Positions 1 through 8,559 of a DNA stretch of 56,901 nt are shown piece by piece. This DNA is from an uncultured Clostridia bacterium (GTDB lineage: Bacteria; Bacillota; Clostridia; TANB77; CAG-508), in the NCBI GenBank assembly GCA_947589065.1, contig CANPZM010000003.1, positions 1 through 56,901 on the forward strand, read 5' to 3'. The notes beneath the pieces were generated by a model. That model saw only the letters and a list, made by a program, of their open reading frames with translations, did no database searches and was not told where the DNA came from. The stretch's first letter is position 1, and each line of letters starts with the position of its first letter. The translations under genes were made by a program, and so were the position numbers.

Positions 1-55
1 TTCTGTGGAATGCTTTATATTATAGGAAATTCAGAGAACTTTCCTATAATATAAA
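1..55 (+). repeat. Interspersed hairpin repeat, copy A (cut by window start)
   Basis: Right-hand part of a repeat seen six times here. It starts inside the TTCTGTGGAATGC segment and contains the third hairpin, whose arms TATATTATAGGAAA and TTTCCTATAATATA flank a TCAGAGAAC-type loop (16-53). It lies just past the 3' end of the speE-like gene, so on the minus strand it could act as a terminator-like structure. Confidence 0.85.
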
Positions 56-73
56 GAAATTTTAATCTATATT

Positions 74-862
74 TTACACTCCTATAGGACACAAATCATC
101 AGTGACAATATTCTTATTTGACTTAAAATTTTTTATCTCCGAATTAAGCATTTTTTTATAATCATTTTCATTAGAAACATATTTAAAATCATTGTTTCCT
201 TTTATTCCAACTAAAATTAGATTTTGCTTTTCTGAATCTGGTAAACCGTCTTGAACTTTAAATACCTTAACTGTTTCAAAAACTTTTTTATATGTAGAAA
301 ACTCATATTTTATAAAATCTGAATTTTTTCCATCTATAGCAGAAATAATATTTGTAATTACCACACCATTATTATTTAACATTTTTTTAGCATTTAATAC
401 TGCCTCATAAGTTGTAAGTTGAAATGGTGCATTTGTTCCCTTAAAAGCATCTATTAATATGCAATCATACTTTTTACTGTTTTTATTTAAATATGTTCTT
501 CCATCTTGATGATATATTCCTAGTCTAGAATTATTTTTATCCAAATTAAAATATTTACATGCGAGTTTAGTCATCTTATCATCAATTTCAACAACATCAA
601 TATTTTTATCTTTATATTTGTTAAGGAAATATGTAGGATATGTATATGCTGCCCCACCAATCATCAAAACATCTTTTGTATTTGGATTATAATAATTGAA
701 CAAATTATAATACTGCAAATAATTATCAGTTAATTCATTTTTATCATCAGTAACAGACTCCAAACCTAAATCAACTTGAATTCCATAAAATTTCTTTCCA
801 CCAACATTTAAATTTTTAATCCAGATTCTACTATATTCAGAATCTACGTCTAGTATTATATC
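74..862 (-). CDS. Spermidine-synthase-like SAM-binding domain (C-terminal fragment)
   Basis: Reading open after the in-frame TAA. The first possible in-frame start is a TTG at 763, which has no convincing ribosome binding site. Visible motifs are the SAM-binding glycine motif MIGGAAYTYP, the acidic VEID strand end, and the IDAFKGTNAP-QLTT block that corresponds to the DAF-G-PxHLTT signature of fused SpeE-like proteins (His replaced by Gln here). Activity on polyamines is not established for this subfamily. Without the upstream half the fragment lacks its first strands, so independent function is doubtful. Confidence 0.6.
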   Translation of the reverse strand, partial: DIILDVDSEYSRIWIKNLNVGGKKFYGIQVDLGLESVTDDKNELTDNYLQYYNLFNYYNPNTKDVLMIGGAAYTYPTYFLNKYKDKNIDVVEIDDKMTKLACKYFNLDKNNSRLGIYHQDGRTYLNKNSKKYDCILIDAFKGTNAPFQLTTYEAVLNAKKMLNNNGVVITNIISAIDGKNSDFIKYEFSTYKKVFETVKVFKVQDGLPDSEKQNLILVGIKGNNDFKYVSNENDYKKMLNSEIKNFKSNKNIVTDDLCPIGV

Positions 863-1534
863 TTAATGTGTTTTATAGAACATTTTCTTTGCAAACAACA
901 CAAAACAAATCAAAATTATATAAATAATAATAGATTTTATAACATATTTTATATTCTTACCATTATAAATAAAAAATGACAATAAACAAATTATAGTAAC
1001 AATTACCAATATTATATTATTAACTCCAATAATTGGAATTAATATAAAACCAGCCATAAAAGTACCTACAATACTACCAATTGTAGAAAAAGAAGACATT
1101 TTTCCGGATACTTTACCGATATCAGTTAATTCCTTATCTTTAAGTTTAACAGCAAAAGGTGATATAGTTGCTAAAAGTAAACTTGGCATTCCAAAAGTAA
1201 TAGTTGAGCAAGTAATTGCAACTAAACTAGGATTAATTTTTGTTTTAGAAAGTGGTTCAATAATATAAATTTCTAAAAATGGTATTACACTAATAAAAAC
1301 TGCAGATAATAACAAAAATAATGACATAATATTAATATTAGGATACTTATCTGCGATTTTTCCACCTATAAAATATCCTATACTCATAAAAGCAAGCATC
1401 ATTCCAATAATGCATGTCCAAATCAAATTAGAACTTCCTAAATATGGAGAAAGAATTCTAGCAGCAACAAGTTCAACTATCATTCCAATTGCTCCACATA
1501 TAAAAGTTGTAAATTCCAAAATATATTTTTTCAA
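863..1534 (-). CDS. Membrane half of SpeE-like fusion protein
   Basis: A 223-residue, very hydrophobic protein with about seven transmembrane helices. It includes the glutamate-containing opening segment (GAIGMIVELVAARILSPYLG) typical of the N-terminal domain of fused spermidine-synthase-like proteins. The start is TTG at 1534 with GAGGAG upstream. It ends at an in-frame TAA, directly after which the linker and methyltransferase domain continue in the same frame. It is the last gene of a minus-strand run with the zinc transporter genes; the gap to the ATPase gene is about 22 bases, which suggests co-transcription. Confidence 0.7.
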   Translation of the reverse strand: MKKYILEFTTFICGAIGMIVELVAARILSPYLGSSNLIWTCIIGMMLAFMSIGYFIGGKIADKYPNINIMSLFLLLSAVFISVIPFLEIYIIEPLSKTKINPSLVAITCSTITFGMPSLLLATISPFAVKLKDKELTDIGKVSGKMSSFSTIGSIVGTFMAGFILIPIIGVNNIILVIVTIICLLSFFIYNGKNIKYVIKSIIIYIILICFVLFAKKMFYKTH

Positions 1535-1556
1535 CTAAGTTTTCTCCTCTTTATAC

Positions 1557-2225
1557 TTATTCCATTTGTTTCTTATAATCATTTATATTTCCATCAAAAA
1601 CAATTTCCTGATCTAATGCAATCACACGTACATTAGTATTACTAATTTCATCTAAATCATGTGTTGCCATAATAATTGTTATATCAGTATTGCTATACAA
1701 ATCATCTAAAATTTTATAAAACGTTCTAATAGATTGAGCATCAAAACCACTACAAGGTTCATCAAGTAATAATATTTTTGGATTTCCAATTAAGGTTCTT
1801 GCTAGCAAAATACGTTGTCTTTCTCCTCCTGATAAATCTCCAATCTTTTTATTTAATAACTTTTTTATATTTAATTTTTCAGATATTTTTTCTAATGCTT
1901 CTTCATCTGTTTTCGAATAAAATAACTTTTCTCCATGTTTCTGACATCCAGTCATTATTATTTCTTTAGCAGTTGCAGGAAAATTAATATCTCTCATATT
2001 ATTCTGTGCTAAATATGCAATATCTCCTTTGTTTGCATATATATCAATAGTACCAGAATCTTTTTTTATTAATCCAGCAATTACCTTAAGAAGTGTACTT
2101 TTACCAGAGCCATTTTTCCCTACTAAACAAACATATTCATTTGGTTTAATTGATAAATTTATCTTTTTTAATGCATAATGTTCATTATATTTTACATTGA
2201 GTTTTTTTATGTCAAAAATCTTCAT
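1557..2225 (-). CDS. Metal (zinc/manganese-type) ABC transporter ATPase
   Basis: A 222-residue ABC ATPase with Walker A GKNGSGKST near residue 37, signature LSGGERQR near 133, Walker B ILLLDEP near 152, and an H-loop ATHD near 187. Its place directly downstream of a ZnuA/AdcA-type binding protein suggests the ZnuC/AdcC role of powering high-affinity zinc or manganese import at the cytoplasmic face. The start is ATG with AAAGGA upstream. No permease gene (ZnuB/AdcB) is adjacent; the next gene downstream is the SpeE-like membrane protein, which does not look like an ABC permease. The metal is inferred, not visible. Confidence 0.85.
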   Translation of the reverse strand: MKIFDIKKLNVKYNEHYALKKINLSIKPNEYVCLVGKNGSGKSTLLKVIAGLIKKDSGTIDIYANKGDIAYLAQNNMRDINFPATAKEIIMTGCQKHGEKLFYSKTDEEALEKISEKLNIKKLLNKKIGDLSGGERQRILLARTLIGNPKILLLDEPCSGFDAQSIRTFYKILDDLYSNTDITIIMATHDLDEISNTNVRVIALDQEIVFDGNINDYKKQME

Positions 2226-2258
2226 AAATAAATTCAGTCCTTTCTGTAAGTATAAAAA

Positions 2259-3191
2259 TTAGTCATTTAATGCCTTTTTTAAATTTTCTAAATTTTTATA
2301 CATAATCGAAATATAATTTTCACCACTATTTAATTGTTGTTCTGTAATAGAATGTAGTGAATTAAATTCTAATATTATTGCACCAGTCTCGTCAGATATT
2401 GTCTTTGCTATATTACCTGATGACAATTCTTTCTTAAAAATTACTCCAATATGATTTTTTTTCATTTGATTAATTATATCAAGTATCTTATCTAAGCTTG
2501 GTTCTGTCTCCTCACCGCAAGAATCATATACACTAATATAATTAATCTTATATCTATCTACTAAATATGAATAAGAAAATGGTCCTCCAAAAGCAATAAT
2601 ATCTTTTTTTGCATTAGATACGACATTTTGAAAATCATTATCTAATTTTATTAAACTATTCGTATAATTTTCCTCACATTCTTTATAATATCCTTCATTA
2701 ATAGAATCTTTTTCACATAATTCATTTGTGATATTACGAATAATTTCTACTGATTTTAATGGATTTAACCAAATGTGAGTATCATACTCTTCATGACTTT
2801 CATCATCATGCATATCTTGAATTTTCATTTTTTCCACATTATAAGTAACATCAATAATATTATCTTTATTTTCTAGTCCAGCTACTGTAGTCTTTGCCCA
2901 AGGCTCAAGTTCGTCACCAAGATATAAAAATAAATCAGCATTTTGAATATCTATTAAATCTTGTGGAGTAGGCTCATAATCATGAATTTCAACACCAGGA
3001 GTAAGTAACATATAAACATTTGCCTTGTCCCCAGCAATTTGCTTTGCAAAATCATATAAAGGATATACAGTAGTAATAATAGTTATCTTATCATTTTTTT
3101 TTGTTATCTTAATTTCTCTATTATTAAAACAAAATACAATACTAAAGACAATAATTATTAATATTAATAATGAAATAATCAGCTTTTTCAA
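2259..3191 (-). CDS. Zinc-type ABC transporter substrate-binding protein
   Basis: A 310-residue exported protein of the ZnuA/AdcA cluster A-I family. An N-terminal hydrophobic segment (residues 3-24) precedes the TVYPLYDFAKQIAG start of the mature domain. Candidate metal ligands are the His in VEIHDYEPTP (near 96) and the His in DTHIWLNP (near 145), with a short His/Asp/Glu-rich stretch between them. The classical third-His region reads FGGPFSYSYLVDRY, as in the clostridial FGDRF-type subgroup, so the third His ligand is not conserved. The start is TTG at 3191 after AGGAGAAAT. It is probably membrane-anchored. It sits in an operon with the ATPase but without a permease. Confidence 0.85.
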   Translation of the reverse strand: MKKLIISLLILIIIVFSIVFCFNNREIKITKKNDKITIITTVYPLYDFAKQIAGDKANVYMLLTPGVEIHDYEPTPQDLIDIQNADLFLYLGDELEPWAKTTVAGLENKDNIIDVTYNVEKMKIQDMHDDESHEEYDTHIWLNPLKSVEIIRNITNELCEKDSINEGYYKECEENYTNSLIKLDNDFQNVVSNAKKDIIAFGGPFSYSYLVDRYKINYISVYDSCGEETEPSLDKILDIINQMKKNHIGVIFKKELSSGNIAKTISDETGAIILEFNSLHSITEQQLNSGENYISIMYKNLENLKKALND

Positions 3192-3202
3192 AAATATTTC
3201 TC

Positions 3203-4834
3203 CTATTCATAAAATTCCTCACCAATAAAGTTATATACAATATCGGTAAATTGCTCAACATACAAATCATAACTTGAAACCATTTTTTTATTATCAGTAT
3301 AATAAATTGATGAATATGCTGGATTTTCAATTACAGAGCCATCTAAATTAGTTAATGTAATCTTTTTTCCTTCTAAATCTACTAAATCATACTGTATATT
3401 ACTTGGATATTCTGATTCACTAAAATTAATCTTTGCTGGTAAATTTGCACAAATTAATATTCCTTGATTTAATAACATTGGATTTATATAATCATATTCA
3501 ATATCTAAAATCTTTTTAAATTCTTTATCAATTATTATATACTTATTATTCATATCTTTTACTATATATCCATCTTGTAAAACAAAAATATCTTTATAAT
3601 CAGGTGAAATCTTTTTTCCATTAATATCAGCAAAATAAATAATGTTTTGATCATAATCCTTAATAAGAATTTGTGAATCATAAAATTCTAATATTTGTAT
3701 ATTTCCTGGCATTTCAACACGTTTAGTTTCTTTTGTATACCATCCCTGAATATTTTCAGAGTTTTTATAAAATGGTAAAAATCCATTACTATACACATAT
3801 AAATGAGTATCATCAAATTTTAAGTTATCACAGTCTATGCTTACTCTAACATTAGAATTAGATTTTTTTATGAACTCATACCTATGTTTGCCACCAGTTT
3901 GTGACACTGTTATATATATATCATATTCAGAATTAAACGGAAATCTGTAAGGATATCCTTCATATGCATTTATCACATTCATATTGCTTGTCTCAACAGA
4001 TAAAAACTTATTTTCAATATTGCCTTCTTGTCCAAAAGTATTTTCGTATAAATCTTGAAATTTATCTAATTGACTATTCATATCATCATAAGGAATATCA
4101 TTTTTAAAAGTCATAACGACTCTTTTATTTTTTAATATTATAGAAGCAGTATCTCGATCATCAACTAAGGCTATATCAAATTTTTTATCATATTTTTCAA
4201 TAGTTACAAATGGTAAAGCATAATCATAAATAAAATCTATTTTAGTTTCACCTTTCTTATTTATATATCCCCATTTACCATTACGTTTAACATTTAGATA
4301 TACTTCTGAATCCTCACCTAATTCAGTTATATTTTTAAAATAGTCATCTGAGTATGAAATATATCCTTTATTTTCTTCTTTAATAATATCTTGTAATTCA
4401 TATTTATATGTTAAAACATTAATTCCTACTAGCACAATTGCAACCATAATAATGCTTATAAAAACTATGTAAAATACATTATTTACAGAAATAACATTTT
4501 CCCTAAGTACTTGCACCTCAATAAGTAAAGCAGCCAAAATATAGATTATTGCAATATAATAAAAATCAAAAAAGTAAAATGTTGAAGATAATATTGCTAA
4601 AATATAAGAAAATAAAAATACTTTATCTTTTCGATTAAAAATTAAAGTAATTATATTAGCAAATGCAACAACAATCATTAACATAAAAATTAAAATATTA
4701 TTTTGATTAATTAATCTTAATTCTTCAGCTGTTGCAGTATTTACATTAGGCATATATAAATTAAATAATAAAACTAATATACCATATAGTAAATTCATTC
4801 CACCAACTATAGCATTTACCAACTTACCTCTCAT
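3203..4834 (-). CDS. WG-repeat-containing membrane protein
   Basis: A 543-residue protein with about five N-terminal membrane helices (to about residue 135), followed by a large presumably extracytoplasmic domain. The motif WGYINKKGETKIDFIYDYA near residue 187 is a WG (KWG) repeat, and later segments (GYIVKDMNNKYIIID, EYDYINPML) look like degenerate units. WG-repeat proteins are common in Firmicutes and mostly of unknown function, probably in surface interactions. It lies 11 bases upstream of the znuA-like gene and 2 bases from the DUF368 gene, so it is probably part of the same transcript. A second WG-repeat protein is encoded at 15.4-17.1 kb. Confidence 0.7.
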   Translation of the reverse strand: MRGKLVNAIVGGMNLLYGILVLLFNLYMPNVNTATAEELRLINQNNILIFMLMIVVAFANIITLIFNRKDKVFLFSYILAILSSTFYFFDFYYIAIIYILAALLIEVQVLRENVISVNNVFYIVFISIIMVAIVLVGINVLTYKYELQDIIKEENKGYISYSDDYFKNITELGEDSEVYLNVKRNGKWGYINKKGETKIDFIYDYALPFVTIEKYDKKFDIALVDDRDTASIILKNKRVVMTFKNDIPYDDMNSQLDKFQDLYENTFGQEGNIENKFLSVETSNMNVINAYEGYPYRFPFNSEYDIYITVSQTGGKHRYEFIKKSNSNVRVSIDCDNLKFDDTHLYVYSNGFLPFYKNSENIQGWYTKETKRVEMPGNIQILEFYDSQILIKDYDQNIIYFADINGKKISPDYKDIFVLQDGYIVKDMNNKYIIIDKEFKKILDIEYDYINPMLLNQGILICANLPAKINFSESEYPSNIQYDLVDLEGKKITLTNLDGSVIENPAYSSIYYTDNKKMVSSYDLYVEQFTDIVYNFIGEEFYE

Positions 4835-4836
4835 TT

Positions 4837-5631
4837 TTATAAATCCACCTTTTCTTTTGTTTGTTTTGTATTTTTATCTATTTTTGTAATTGCAAAAATG
4901 ATAAAAGCAAAAATAACTAATACAATTATTCCCAAAAGTATTTCTAACACATTATTAAATTTAGGAATAAATAATACTAAAGATGTTATTGAAAAGCCAA
5001 TTATTGCATAATATGTCATTCCATAAAATCTATTAAATAAATATGTTATCAAATTTGCAGTTGTAAGTGCAATTGCAATATAACCAATACCAAAAGGAAC
5101 AATTATAGCAAAATTTAATGCTGTAAAACCTTCTATTATAGGAGCTAATACTCCCATAAATATTAAAATATGAATAGTTGTCATACCTGGCATAACCGCT
5201 CCCCAAGCATATATCGCACCATAAACTATTAATTCTGGAATACTCAAATATTCTACAGTCTTTCCTTCTTTCGTATTTGAAGCAATAATTGTCATAATAA
5301 TTGTTATAACAAGAGCAACCATCATACTTATAAGATACTTTTTGTCAAAACCTTTTTTATTAGCTGTAGCTATTAATTCAGGAATTCCACCAATTATTAT
5401 TCCCAAAAAAGCACACATAGTTAAAGCATTATAATTAGCCAATAAATATGCAATCAATCCTGCACAACAAGCAACACTAAAAAGAATTCCAAGCAATATT
5501 GGCCAAATATAACGTAAATTTTCCTTAAAGTTTTTAAATGGATTTGCAATTATTTTCATACATTTATCATAGATTCCCAATACTATTGCAATAGTTCCAG
5601 CCCCAGCTGTTAATGCTGCAATCCCGCACAA
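4837..5631 (-). CDS. DUF368 family membrane protein (5' end frameshifted)
   Basis: A polytopic membrane protein of 264 residues as read here. The opening GIAALTAGAGTIAIVLGIYDK matches the conserved N-terminal motif of DUF368 (usually G-a-iiPGvSGGTia-iLGiYd). Eight or so hydrophobic helices follow. Some DUF368 proteins have been linked to undecaprenyl-phosphate recycling; the role here is not established. The natural start appears to be ATG at 5668, overlapping the nadD stop codon, but that frame is lost after about 14 codons at GTG-C-GGG. An internal TTG at 5631 has AAAGGA four bases upstream and could act as a start. One extra C explains the break. Confidence 0.65.
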   Translation of the reverse strand: MCGIAALTAGAGTIAIVLGIYDKCMKIIANPFKNFKENLRYIWPILLGILFSVACCAGLIAYLLANYNALTMCAFLGIIIGGIPELIATANKKGFDKKYLISMMVALVITIIMTIIASNTKEGKTVEYLSIPELIVYGAIYAWGAVMPGMTTIHILIFMGVLAPIIEGFTALNFAIIVPFGIGYIAIALTTANLITYLFNRFYGMTYYAIIGFSITSLVLFIPKFNNVLEILLGIIVLVIFAFIIFAITKIDKNTKQTKEKVDL

Positions 5632-5668
5632 TTATTCCTTTTATAAATTTTGAAATTATCTCTTTCAT
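5629..5668 (-). other. Out-of-frame 5' segment of the DUF368 gene
   Basis: ATG at 5668 overlaps the last base of the nadD stop (TAATG) and encodes MKEIISKFIKGIIV, the expected N-terminus of a DUF368 protein. Removing one C in GTGCGGGATT would join it to GIAALTAG of the main reading frame. This is a frameshift inferred by homology pattern. Confidence 0.6.
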
Positions 5669-6234
5669 TAATTTTTACCTATGTAAATTTTATTTTCTTT
5701 AATATACCTTTCAACATCCTTATTTACCAAATTTGAAATATCTTCATTTCTAATTAATTTATCTCTAATTAAAGTAGAACTAATTAGAAGGTTTTCTGAA
5801 TTTTTCATATAAATAACATTAGGCATATTTATATTAGCAACAAAATTATCATTTCTTTGAAAAATAATATAATTATATTTTTTTAGTTTATCATAAGCCC
5901 TCCATGTAGGCATTTTGTAAAAATTATCCTCTCCCATAAAAAATACAATTTCATTATTTTTAAATTCATCATTTATTGTTGTTAATGTATCAATTGTATT
6001 AAAACTTCTAGAATTATCCATGTAATATATATCTATCTTAGTTTCAGACTTTATCATAAGCTTTATCATATTAGTTCTATCTTCATATCTTGCTAAATCC
6101 TCTTTTTTATAATAATCATTAACAGGGACAAAATAAACCTTATCAAAATCATATAATTCTAGAGCTTGTTTTATCAAATTATAATGAGCTATAGAAGGCG
6201 GATTAAAAGATCCTCCAAAAAAACCTAGTTTCAT
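5668..6234 (-). CDS. nadD: Nicotinate-nucleotide adenylyltransferase
   Basis: A 188-residue cytoplasmic nucleotidyltransferase that adenylates nicotinate mononucleotide to deamido-NAD in NAD synthesis. The GGSFNPPSIAHYN motif (residues 7-19) is the (H/T)xGH-class nucleotide-binding signature. ISSTLIRDKL near residue 151 is the conserved C-terminal motif. VYFVPVNDYYKKED replaces the more common substrate loop. The length is typical for NadD. The ATG start overlaps the tmk stop by four bases (ATGA), and its stop overlaps the start of the DUF368 gene, so it is translationally coupled on both sides. Confidence 0.9.
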   Translation of the reverse strand: MKLGFFGGSFNPPSIAHYNLIKQALELYDFDKVYFVPVNDYYKKEDLARYEDRTNMIKLMIKSETKIDIYYMDNSRSFNTIDTLTTINDEFKNNEIVFFMGEDNFYKMPTWRAYDKLKKYNYIIFQRNDNFVANINMPNVIYMKNSENLLISSTLIRDKLIRNEDISNLVNKDVERYIKENKIYIGKN

Positions 6235-6905
6235 TTCAAACTTTTAACAACCTCCGCAAATATTTCTTCATGTATAGCATCAATACTTCTTAATTTTCCA
6301 TCTTTTATGCAATTAATACTAATCCATCCATATTCTTTTGCAACCCAACATGCAGCATTATAACTATCAATAATATGATTTGCATCTCTTTCATGTATAT
6401 CTTTTTTCATAGTATGCAAAAATTTATTTTCTCTATCTTTTATTAATTCAAGGCTTTTTTCAGGAGGCATATTTAAGAAAAAGACTTTATCTGGTTTAGG
6501 AATTTTATATATTTCAAATTCTAAATTATACAACCATGATATAAATTTTTTTCTTTCATCTATTTCTTTAATTTTTCCTGCTTGATGTACCATATTAGCT
6601 GTAGTATACCTATCTGCTAGTACAATTCCACCATCATTATAAAATTTTTCTATTTTAGTTTTATATGTTGCATATCTATCGACAGCATAAAAATTTGAAG
6701 CAATATAAGGGCTAATTTCACTTGCATTTTCTCCAAATTCTCCAGATAAATACATTTTTACTAAAGAAGATGATGGACTATCATAATTTGGAAAAGAAAC
6801 TTCCATAAAATTAATTTTTTCTTCATTTAGCCTATCTTTTAATCTATCAAATTGAGTTTGTTTACCACTTCCATCAGTTCCATCTATTACAAATAATTTA
6901 CCCAT
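6231..6905 (-). CDS. tmk: Thymidylate kinase
   Basis: A 224-residue dTMP kinase that makes dTDP for DNA synthesis. The P-loop GTDGSGKQT lies at residues 9-17, the DRY motif (VLADRYTTANMVHQ) near 96, and a lid-region arginine cluster (KDRENK...HERD) near 155-170. It resembles the slightly longer thymidylate kinases with an SFPNY substrate segment (near residue 39). The start ATG follows GAAAGGGAC. It is downstream of metG with about 28 bases between and overlaps nadD, so it is part of the metG-tmk-nadD run. Confidence 0.9.
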   Translation of the reverse strand: MGKLFVIDGTDGSGKQTQFDRLKDRLNEEKINFMEVSFPNYDSPSSSLVKMYLSGEFGENASEISPYIASNFYAVDRYATYKTKIEKFYNDGGIVLADRYTTANMVHQAGKIKEIDERKKFISWLYNLEFEIYKIPKPDKVFFLNMPPEKSLELIKDRENKFLHTMKKDIHERDANHIIDSYNAACWVAKEYGWISINCIKDGKLRSIDAIHEEIFAEVVKSLK

Positions 6906-6933
6906 ATAATAATCGTCCCTTTCATTACAACAT

Positions 6934-8535
6934 TTATTCTAATTTTAATCTTTCAAATAATGGTTCAATATTTTTATCTTTTAAATCTATTTCTTTAGCT
7001 AGATATGTTGGTTTCCAAGAAGGTTCACTTAAATCTAAAAATTCTCTAATTTTTTGACAAGTACCTGGCATAATAGGTTCAAATAAATTACTTAAATTTG
7101 CAATAATATTACTACATGTAAAAATTGTATTTTTAAATTCTATTTCATTTTCTTTTTTCTGTTTCCATGGTTCTTGTGTATCATAATATTTATTTGCAAT
7201 TTCAACCAAATCAATTATCTTAGAAACCGCCTCTCTAAACTCTAATTTTTCAATTGAGTTTCCAACTTCATCATAAGTATGTTCTATTTTTTCTTTAATA
7301 TCCCTATCAATTTCAGCAGCCTCAATCTTTTCTAATCCTTTAAATTTAAGAGTTCTATTTACTAAATTACCAAATTTATTTAACAATTCTCCATTATGAG
7401 TTGCAACAAAATCTTCTGGTGTAAAATTAGTATCTTTTTTCTCTGGACCATTGCTTACTAAATGATACCTTAAAGAATCAACAGGATACAAATCTAAAGC
7501 CTCTAAAGCAGTAATTCCTATTTTTTTACTTTTAGAAAATTTTTGATCATTATAGTTCAAATATTCTGTTGAAACAATTGTATCTACTAAATGATAATTT
7601 TCTTCTTGTCCTAATAAAAGAGCATTTAATATTATACTATGGAAAACAATATTATCCTTTCCATGGCACATATAAATTTTATTATTATGTCCTTCTTTCC
7701 AAAAATCTTCCCAATTTAAACCTCTATCTTCGCAAACTTTCATTGTATCTGTTAAATAACCTAAAACAGCATCTATCCAGACATACATTCTTTTATCTTC
7801 ATATCCTTCAACTGGTATTTCAACACCCCAGTTTATATCTCTCGTAACCGCTCTTTCAACTAATCCTTGTTTTAAATATTTATGAGTCTCATTACGTGCA
7901 TTTATTCTCCATTCTTTTTCAACTTTTTCTGTATGTTCCTCAATTTTATTTTGAAAAATTGGTAGATTTAAATATAATATTTTATTATTTTTTTGAACTG
8001 TCTTTGTTCCACAAACAATACATGTTCCATTTACTAATTCCTTGGCAGTTGGTACATGCAAACAATTATCACATTGGTCCCCTTTTGTTTCCTCTCCACA
8101 TTCAGGACATTTTAATATGATTTCTCTATCTGCCAAAAATTTATTACACTTTTCACAAAAACATTGTGGCTCAATTTTTTCATAAATATATCCATTATCA
8201 TAAAGTTTTCTAAACAATATTTTTACTTTTTCTTTATGATAATCTGTATCTGTACTTGAAAATAAATCATATGAAAAATTAAATCTTTTAAATAAATTTC
8301 TAAATTCCGAATCATAAAATTCAGCAATTTCCTTTGGATTTTTTCCTTCTTTTCTTGCTCTTTCAGTTATTGGTGTTCCATGGCAATCAGAGCCAGAAAC
8401 AAACATTACATTATCTCCTGTCAATCTAAAATATCTAGCCAAAATATCTCCTGATATTAAACCTGCAACATGTCCCAAATGTAAAGAACTGTTAGCATAT
8501 GGCCATGCATTTCCAATTACTATATTTCTATTCAT
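6934..8535 (-). CDS. metG: Methionyl-tRNA synthetase
   Basis: A 533-residue class I aminoacyl-tRNA synthetase charging tRNA-Met. The HIGH-type motif reads HLGH near residue 19. The KMSKS-type motif reads FSKSKK near 333. Between them lies a cysteine-rich connective peptide with CxxC pairs (CEKC, CPEC, CDNC, CIVC, residues about 128-175), consistent with a zinc knuckle domain with two sites. The WNxR-type anticodon-binding helical domain follows. The protein ends without the C-terminal tRNA-binding dimerisation domain found in longer MetG, a common short form. The start ATG has AAAGGAAG upstream. Confidence 0.95.
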   Translation of the reverse strand: MNRNIVIGNAWPYANSSLHLGHVAGLISGDILARYFRLTGDNVMFVSGSDCHGTPITERARKEGKNPKEIAEFYDSEFRNLFKRFNFSYDLFSSTDTDYHKEKVKILFRKLYDNGYIYEKIEPQCFCEKCNKFLADREIILKCPECGEETKGDQCDNCLHVPTAKELVNGTCIVCGTKTVQKNNKILYLNLPIFQNKIEEHTEKVEKEWRINARNETHKYLKQGLVERAVTRDINWGVEIPVEGYEDKRMYVWIDAVLGYLTDTMKVCEDRGLNWEDFWKEGHNNKIYMCHGKDNIVFHSIILNALLLGQEENYHLVDTIVSTEYLNYNDQKFSKSKKIGITALEALDLYPVDSLRYHLVSNGPEKKDTNFTPEDFVATHNGELLNKFGNLVNRTLKFKGLEKIEAAEIDRDIKEKIEHTYDEVGNSIEKLEFREAVSKIIDLVEIANKYYDTQEPWKQKKENEIEFKNTIFTCSNIIANLSNLFEPIMPGTCQKIREFLDLSEPSWKPTYLAKEIDLKDKNIEPLFERLKLE

Positions 8536-8559
8536 TAAAACTTCCTTTCAATTTATTAT

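Larger units (their letters stand above)
74..1534 (-). pseudogene. Fused membrane/spermidine-synthase-like gene interrupted by an in-frame TAA
   Basis: One continuous minus-strand frame encodes an N-terminal half of about six to seven membrane helices and a C-terminal spermidine-synthase-like Rossmann methyltransferase half. That is the architecture of MFS-fused SpeE-like proteins. A TAA at 863-865 falls exactly in frame at the junction, and the frame stays open on both sides of it. The segment after the stop (DVDSEYSRIWI) is the usual linker strand of this family, which supports an originally single protein of about 486 residues. The start is TTG at 1534, after a GAGGAG ribosome binding site. 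The lesion could be a true nonsense mutation, sequence error or readthrough; the sequence alone cannot decide. Confidence 0.75.

Noticed and set aside
863..1534. ZnuB-type permease completing the zinc transporter
   Set aside because: The N-terminal motif and the same-frame methyltransferase continuation identify it as the membrane half of a SpeE-like fusion.
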